Source: Hippasteria phrygiana
Lineage: Eukaryota; Echinodermata; Asteroidea; Valvatida; Goniasteridae
Length of the DNA stretch: 64,000 nucleotides
Direction of reading: 5' to 3'
NCBI GenBank assembly: GCA_037893225.1
Contig: JAZGUH010000489.1
Span: 186,001-250,000 of the forward strand
This document shows positions 57,575 to 64,000 of this stretch, piece after piece (within the stretch, counting starts at the first letter, position 1; each line of letters begins with the position of its first letter). The notes below the pieces were generated by a model. The model was not told the DNA's origin, made no database searches, and saw only the letters and a program-made list of their open reading frames with translations. Position numbers and translations under genes: made by a program.

Positions 57575-59174
57575 GATCGGGTTAGAATGTGAGAGTAAGA
57601 GAGAAGGAGAGTCAGAGGTAGAGAGAGGGTTAGACTTACTCATCTACTAAACAGCGTAGGTCTATTGTGCTGATCTAGGCCTGCAAGCTGTCTATCTCAC
57701 TAGGCCATTCCAGTTCTATCCATGATGATCTTGGGTGGCCTCGAGGTCTTGACAGCCAGGAGCCGGATGTTGATCTCTCCTGAAGTTGATGGAAAAATAG
57801 AGTAAGCGAGTTAAGAATATTAAAATTAGTGTTAGAGTTAAGGGTTTGAGTTCAAGTGTTACAGTGCAAGTGTTAGGGTTAAGGTTCGAGTGCAAGTGTT
57901 ACAGTGCAAGTGTTACAGTGCAAGTGTTACAGTGCAAGTGCTACTGATCGGAATATTAGAATTAGTGTTAGAGTGCAAGTGTCACAGTGCAAGTGTCACA
58001 GTGCAAGTGTCACAGTGCAAGTGTCACAGTGCAAGTGTCACAGTGCAAGTGTCACAGTGCAAGTGTCACAGTGCAAGTGTCACAGTGCAAGTGTCACAGT
58101 GCAAGTGCTAGTGATCGGGTTAGAATGTGAGAGTAAGAGAGAAGGAGAGTCAGAGGTAGAGAGAGTGTTACACTTACTCATCTACTAAACAGCGTAGGTC
58201 TATTGTGCTGATCTAGGCCTGCAAGCTGTCTATCTCACTAGGCCATTCCAGTTCTGTCCATGATGATCTTGGGTGGCCTCGAGGACTTGACAGCCAGGAG
58301 CCAGATGTTGATCTCTCCTGAAGTTGATGGAAAAATAATGTAAGCGAGTTAGGAATATTAAAATTAGTGTTAGAGTTAAGGGTTTGAGTTCAAGTGTTAC
58401 AGTGCAAGTGTTAGGGTTAAGGTTCGAGTGCAAGTGTTACAGTGCAAGTGTTACAGTGCAAGTGTTACAGTGCAAGTGCTACTGATCGGAATATTAGAAT
58501 TAGTGTTAGAGTGCAAGTGTCACAGTGCAAGTGTCACAGTGCAAGTGTCACAGTGCAAGTGTCACAGTGCAAGTGTCACAGTGCAAGTGTCACAGTGCAA
58601 GTGTCACAGTGCAAGTGTCACAGTGCAAGTGTCACAGTGCAAGTGCTAGTGATCGGGTTAGAATGTGAGAGTAAGAGAGAAGGAGAGTCAGAGGTAGAGA
58701 GAGGGTTAGACTTACTCATCTACTAAACAGCGTAGGTCTATTGTGCTGATCTAGGCCTGCAAGCTGTCTATCTCACTAGGCCATTCCAGTTCTATCCATG
58801 ATGATCTTGGGTGGCCTCGAGGTCTTGACAGCCAGGAGCCGGATGTTGATCTCTCCTGAAGTTGATGGAAAAATAGAGTAAGCGAGTTAAGAATATTAAA
58901 ATTAGTGTTAGAGTTAAGGGTTTGAGTTCAAGTGTTACAGTGCAAGTGTTAGGGTTAAGGTTCGAGTGCAAGTGTTACAGTGCAAGTGTTACAGTGCAAG
59001 TGTTACAGTGCAAGTGCTACTGATCGGAATATTAGAATTAGTGTTAGAGTGCAAGTGTCACAGTGCAAGTGTCACAGTGCAAGTGTCACAGTGCAAGTGT
59101 CACAGTGCAAGTGTCACAGTGCAAGTGTCACAGTGCAAGTGTCACAGTGCAAGTGTCACAGTGCAAGTGCTAGT
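57575..59174. repeat. alpha-beta1-alpha after type C
   Basis: Unit starts: 57575 (538, alpha), 58113 (538, beta1), 58651 (524, alpha). They correspond to 44502-46129. The ATTATAATTAG marker of 44502 is absent here. Confidence 0.9.
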
Positions 59175-60992
59175 GATCGGGTTAGAATGTGAGAGTAAGA
59201 GAGAAGGAGAGTCAGAGGTAGAGAGAGGGTTAGACTTACTCATCTACTAAACAGCGTAGGTCTATTGTGCTGATCTAGGCCTGCAAGCTGTCTATCTCAC
59301 TAGGCCATTCCAGTTCTATCCATGATGATCTTGGGTGGCCTCGAGGTCTTGACAGCCAGGAGCCGGATGTTGATCTCCCCTGAAGTTGATGGAAAAATAG
59401 AGTAAGCGAGTTAAGAATATTAAAATTAGTGTTAGAGTTAAGGGTTTGAGTTCAAGTGTTAGGGTTAAGGTTCGAGTGCAAGTGTTACAGTGCAAGTGTT
59501 ACAGTGCAAGTGTTACAGTGCAAGTGTTACAGTGCAAGTGCTACTGATCGGGTTAGAATGTGAGAGTAAGAGAGAAGGAGAGTCAGAGGTAGAGAGAGTG
59601 TTACACTTACTCATCTACTAAACAGCGTAGGTCTATTGTGCTGATCTAGGCCTGGAAGCTGTCTATCTCACTAGGCCATTCCAGTTCTGTCCATGATGAT
59701 CTTGGATGGCCTCGAGGTCTTGACAGCCAGGAGCCGGATGTTGATCTCTCCTGAAGTTGATGGAAAAATAGAGTAAGCGAGTTAAGAATATTAAAATTAG
59801 TGTTAGAGTTAAGGGTTTGAGTTCAAGTGTTACAGTGCAAGTGTTAGGGTTAAGGTTCGAGTGCAAGTGTTACAGTGCAAGTGTTACAGTGCAAGTGTTA
59901 CAGTGCAAGTGCTACTGATCGGAATATTAGAATTAGTGTTAGAGTGCAAGTGTCACAGTGCAAGTGTCACAGTGCAAGTGTCACAGTGCAAGTGTCACAG
60001 TGCAAGTGTCACAGTGCAAGTGTCACAGTGCAAGTGTCACAGTGCAAGTGCTAGTGATCGGGTTAGAATGTGAGAGTAAGAGAGAAGGAGAGTCAGAGGT
60101 AGAGAGAGGGTTAGACTTACTCATCTACTAAACAGCGTAGGTCTATTGTGCTGATCTAGGCCTGCAAGCTGTCTATCTCACTAGGCCATTCCAGTTCTAT
60201 CCATGATGATCTTGGGTGGCCTTGAGGTCTTGACAGCCAGGAGCCGGATGTTGATCTCTCCTGAAGTTGATGGAAAAATAGAGTAAGCGAGTTAAGAATA
60301 TTAAAATTAGTGTTAGAGTTAAGGGTTTGAGTTCAAGTGTTAGGGTTAAGGTTCGAGTGCAAGTGTTACAGTGCAAGTGTTACAGTGCAAGTGTTACAGT
60401 GCAAGTGTTACAGTGCAAGTGCTACTGATCGGGTTAGAATGTGAGAGTAAGAGAGAAGGAGAGTCAGAGGTAGAGAGAGTGTTACACTTACTCATCTACT
60501 AAACAGCGTAGGTCTATTGTGCTGATCTAGGCCTGCAAGCTGTCTATCTCACTAGGCCATTCCAGTTCTGTCCATGATGATCTTGGGTGGCCTCGAGGAC
60601 TTGACAGCCAGGAGCCAGATGTTGATCTCTCCTGAAGTTGATGGAAAAATAATGTAAGCGAGTTAGGAATATTAAAATTAGTGTTAGAGTTAAGGGTTTG
60701 AGTTCAAGTGTTACAGTGCAAGTGTTAGGGTTAAGGTTCGAGTGCAAGTGTTACAGTGCAAGTGTTACAGTGCAAGTGTTACAGTGCAAGTGCTACTGAT
60801 CGGAATATTAGAATTAGTGTTAGAGTGCAAGTGTCACAGTGCAAGTGTCACAGTGCAAGTGTCACAGTGCAAGTGTCACAGTGCAAGTGTCACAGTGCAA
60901 GTGTCACAGTGCAAGTGTCACAGTGCAAGTGTCACAGTGCAAGTGTCACAGTGCAAGTGTCACAGTGCAAGTGTCACAGTGCAAGTGCTAGT
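59175..60992. repeat. delta-gamma-alpha'-beta1 block
   Basis: Unit starts: 59175 (371, delta), 59546 (510, gamma), 60056 (371, alpha'), 60427 (566, beta1). It matches 46130 onward and ends the 42927-47381 / 56000-60426 correspondence. Confidence 0.9.
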
Positions 60993-61734
60993 GATCGGGT
61001 TAGAATGTGAGAGTAAGAGAGAAGGAGAGTCAGAGGTAGAGAGAGGGTTAGACTTACTCATCTACTAAACAGCGTAGGTCTATTGTGCTGATCTAGGCCT
61101 GCAAGCTGTCTATCTCACTAGGCCATTCCAGTTCTATCCATGATGATCTTGGGTGGCCTCGAGGTCTTGACAGCCAGGAGCCGGATGTTGATCTCTCCTG
61201 AAGTTGATGGAAAAATAGAGTAAGCGAGTTAAGAATATTAAAATTAGTGTTAGAGTTAAGGGTTTGAGTTCAAGTGTTAGGGTTAAGGTTCGAGTGCAAG
61301 TGTTACAGTGCAAGTGTTACAGTGCAAGTGTTACAGTGCAAGTGTTACAGTGCAAGTGCTACTGATCGGGTTAGAATGTGAGAGTAAGAGAGAAGGAGAG
61401 TCAGAGGTAGAGAGAGTGTTAGACTTACTCATCTACTAAACAGCGTAGGTCTATTGTGCTGATTGAGGCCTGCAAGCTGTCTATCTCACTAGGCCATTCC
61501 AGTTCTGTCCATGATGATCTTGGGTGGCCTTGAGGTCTTGACAGCCAGGAGCCGGATGTTGATCTCTCCTGAAGTTGATGGAAAAATAGAGTAAGCGAGT
61601 TAAGAATATTAAAATTAGTGTTAGAGTTAAGGGTTTGAGTTCAAGTGTTAGGGTTAAGGTTCGAGTGCAAGTGTTACAGTGCAAGTGTTACAGTGCAAGT
61701 GTTACAGTGCAAGTGTTACAGTGCAAGTGCTACT
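60993..61734. repeat. Two consecutive short units
   Basis: Unit starts: 60993 (371, alpha) and 61364 (371, with GTGTTAGAC, CTGATTGAGG, TCTGTCC and CCTTGAGG). Two short units in a row are uncommon. The second shares its core changes with the insert-bearing unit that follows. Confidence 0.9.
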
Positions 61735-62395
61735 GATCGGGTTAGAATGTGAGAGTAAGAGAGAAGGAGAGTCAGAGGTAGAGAGAGTGTTAGACTTACT
61801 CATCTACTAAACAGCGTAGGTCTATTGTGCTGATTGAGGCCTGCAAGCTGTCTATCTCACTAGGCCATTCCAGTTCTGTCCATGATGATCTTGGGTGGCC
61901 TTGAGGTCTTGACAGCCAGGAGCCGGATGTTGATCTCTTCTGAAGTTGATCTCTCCTGAAGTTGATGGAAAAATAGAGTAAGCGAGTTAGGAATATTAAA
62001 ATTAGTGTTAAAGTTAAGAGTTTGAGTTCAAGTGTTAGGGTTAAGGTTCGAGGGCAAGTGTTAGAGTTAAGGCATTGTCACACAAAGCAATTTTTACAAG
62101 CAATTTGTGAACAACTAACAGCGCTGCAGCCGAAAAGAAATGCTTGCAGAGCAATGAAGACATTTTTCTTCTGAAGAAAATTATGTGAAAATATAAATTT
62201 CTATATTTTCCTATATGGAATTTGGTTGGATGTGATTGCATGTCCCTTAGAGTGAGTGCAAGTGTTACAGTGCAAGTGTTACAGTGCAAGTGTTACAGTG
62301 CAAGTGTTACAGTGCAAGTTTTACAGTGCAAGTGTTACAGTGCAAGTGTTACAGTGCAAGTGTTACAGTGCAAGTGTTACAGTGCAACTGCTACT
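61735..62395. repeat. Unit carrying the foreign insert, copy 2 (661 bp)
   Basis: Same length and same features as 54087-54747 at an offset of 7648, including the 16-bp duplication (61930-61945 and next 16), the GTTTTACA monomer and the terminal GTGCAACTGCTACT. Confidence 0.92.
62070..62246. mobile_element. Candidate small DNA-transposon remnant, copy 2
   Basis: By eye identical to 54422-54598, with the same flanks (TTA at 62067-62069 and 62247-62249). The host unit is duplicated with it, so this is one ancient insertion copied by satellite amplification and not a second transposition. Confidence 0.35.
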
Positions 62396-63675
62396 GATCG
62401 GGTTAGAATGTGAGAGTAAGAGAGAAGGAGAGTCAGAGGTAGAGAGAGTGTTACACTTACTCATCTACTAAACAGCGTAGGTCTATTGTGCTGATCTAGG
62501 CCTGCAAGCTGTCTATCTCACTAGGCCATTCCAGTTCTGTCCATGATGATCTTGGGTGGCCTCGAGGTCTTGACAGCCTGGAGCCGGATGTTGATCTCTC
62601 CTGAAGTTGATGGAAAAATAGAGTAAGCGAGTTAAGAATATTAAAATTAGTGTTAGAGTTAAGGGTTTGAGTTCAAGTGTTAGGGTTAAGGTTCGAGTGC
62701 AAGTGTTACAGTGCAAGTGTTACAGTGCAAGTGTTACAGTGCAAGTGTTACAGTGCAAGTGTTACAGTGCAAGTGCTACTGATCGGGTTAGAATGTGAGA
62801 GTAAGAGAGAAGGAGAGTCAGAGGTAGAGAGAGTGTTACACTTACTCATCTACTAAACAGCGTAGGTCTATTGTGCTGATCTAGGCCTGCAAGCTGTCTA
62901 TCTCACTAGGCCATTCCAGTTCTGTCCATGATGATCTTGGGTGGCCTCGAGGTCTTGACAGCCAGGAGCCGGATGTTGATCTCTCCTGAAGTTGATGGAA
63001 AAATAGAGTAAGCGAGTTAAGAATATTAAAATTAGTGTTAGAGTTAAGGGTTTGAGTTCAAGTGTTACAGTGCAAGTGTTAGGGTTAAGGTTCGAGTGCA
63101 AGTGTTACAGTGCAAGTGTTACAGTGCAAGTGTTACAGTGCAAGTGCTACTGATCGGAATATTAGAATTAGTGTTAGAGTGCAAGTGTCACAGTGCAAGT
63201 GTCACAGTGCAAGTGTCACAGTGCAAGTGTCACAGTGCAAGTGTCACAGTGCAAGTGTCACAGTGCAAGTGTCACAGTGCAAGTGTCACAGTGCAAGTGT
63301 CACAGTGCAAGTGCTAGTGATCGGGTTAGAATGTGAGAGTAAGAGAGAAGGAGAGTCAGAGGTAGAGAGAGGGTTAGACTTACTCATCTACTAAACAGCG
63401 TAGGTCTATTGTGCTGATCTAGGCCTGCAAGCTGTCTATCTCACTAGGCCATTCCAGTTCTATCCATGATGATCTTGGGTGGCCTTGAGGTCTTGACAGC
63501 CAGGAGCCGGATGTTGATCTCTCCTGAAGTTGATGGAAAAATAGAGTAAGCGAGTTAAGAATATTAAAATTAGTGTTAGAGTTAAGGGTTTGAGTTCAAG
63601 TGTTAGGGTTAAGGTTCGAGTGCAAGTGTTACAGTGCAAGTGTTACAGTGCAAGTGTTACAGTGCAAGTGCTACT
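62396..63675. repeat. Three units after insert copy 2
   Basis: Unit starts: 62396 (385, AGCCTGGAGCC), 62781 (538), 63319 (357, alpha'). Same series as 54748-55999. The second unit has three more SAT2 monomers and the third has one fewer SAT1 monomer. Confidence 0.9.
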
Positions 63676-64000
63676 GATCGGGTTAGAATGTGAGAGTAAG
63701 AGAGAAGGAGAGTCAGAGGTAGAGAGAGTGTTACACTTACTCATTTACTAAACAGCGTAGGTCTATTGTGCTGATCTAGGCCTGCAAGCTGTCTATCTCA
63801 CTAGGCCATTCCAGTTCTGTCCATGATGATCTTGGGTGGCCTCGAGGACTTGACAGCCAGGAGCCAGATGTTGATCTCTCCTGAAGTTGATGGAAAAATA
63901 ATGTAAGCGAGTTAGGAATATTAAAATTAGTGTTAGAGTTAAGGGTTTGAGTTCAAGTGTTACAGTGCAAGTGTTAGGGTTAAGGTTCGAGTGCAAGTGT
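63676..64000. repeat. Partial beta1 unit cut by the window edge
   Basis: Contains the purine tract, a beta1 core (TCTGTCC, GAGGACTTG, GCCAGATG, AATAATG), the linker, TTAGGGTTAAGGTTCGA and the first bases of SAT1. It has a private TCATTTACTAAAC. The array clearly continues beyond 64000. Confidence 0.95.

Larger units (their letters stand above)
1..64000. repeat. Composite satellite array with higher-order structure
   Basis: The whole window is one tandem satellite. Each unit starts at GATCGGGTTAGAATG and carries a core, an AT linker, a telomere-like segment and one or two 14-bp minisatellites. I located 136 successive unit starts, all on the same strand, with no inversion and no gap. Complete units range from 343 to 661 bp. 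Apart from a few special units, their lengths differ by multiples of 14 because only minisatellite copy number changes. The cores are nearly identical and differ at a limited set of diagnostic sites. No function is assigned. The strand is arbitrary. Confidence 0.97.

Noticed and set aside
54422..62246. Two independent insertions of the same mobile element
   Set aside because: Both copies have identical flanks, position in the unit and private neighbouring changes, so one insertion followed by segmental duplication is simpler.
1..64000. CRISPR array
   Set aside because: The short direct repeats are head to tail without variable spacers, and no cas gene is present.

Overview
The window is one uninterrupted block of eukaryotic satellite DNA. 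I see no protein-coding gene, structural RNA gene, CRISPR array or bacterial operon in it. From base 1 to base 64000 a complex tandem repeat runs head to tail in one orientation. I count 136 complete units plus a 30-base tail at the left edge and a 325-base partial unit at the right edge. Unit boundaries are set here at the GATCGGGTTAGAATG start of the core. The organism is probably an animal with TTAGGG telomeres: the units carry telomere-like hexamers, and CpG sites in the core show C-to-T and G-to-A decay as in a methylated genome. Species and chromosomal position (subtelomeric, pericentromeric or other) cannot be read from the sequence.

Every unit has the same plan: (1) a purine-rich stretch, (2) a non-repetitive core of about 180 bp, (3) an AT-rich linker beginning AATATTA, (4) a degenerate telomere-like segment containing TTAGGGTTA and GGTTCGA, and (5) a 14-bp minisatellite GTGCAAGTGTTACA (SAT1) ending in GTGCAAGTGCTACT. 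Short units then return to the next core at GATCGG. Long units first add a second module: GATCGG, a second copy of the AT linker, and a second 14-bp minisatellite GTGCAAGTGTCACA (SAT2, 2 to 18 copies) ending in GTGCAAGTGCTAGT. Lengths therefore fall on a 14-bp ladder: 343, 357, 371, 385 for short units and 426, 482, 496, 510, 524, 538, 552, 566, 580, 650 for long ones. A third type of 485 bp (type C) lacks the TTAGGGTTA/GGTTCGA segment and has 14 SAT1-like copies.

Core variants define subfamilies used in the feature list. alpha: TCTATCC, CCTCGAGGTC, GCCGGATG, AATAGAG. alpha': alpha with CCTTGAGG. delta: alpha with CTCCCCTGAAG. beta1: GTGTTACAC, TCTGTCC, GAGGACTTG, GCCAGATG, AATAATG, GTTGATGG. 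beta2: beta1 with GTTGATTG. gamma: CTGGAAGCTG, TCTGTCC, CTTGGATGG.

Subfamilies follow one another in fixed orders, giving higher-order repeats (HORs). A six-unit HOR, delta-gamma-alpha'-beta1-alpha-beta2 (about 2.53 kb), occurs six times between 3064 and 37704. An eight-unit HOR occurs twice in tandem at 7524-15071. A 1391-bp trimer occurs three times. From 41675 a nine-unit HOR containing type C takes over. The stretch 48901-54747 holds divergent, hybrid and locally duplicated units. A roughly 180-bp foreign sequence, the only non-satellite DNA present, sits inside two related units at 54422-54598 and 62070-62246. The likely history is repeated unequal exchange or replication slippage at three scales: the 14-bp monomer, the 0.35-0.6 kb unit and the 1-4.5 kb HOR.
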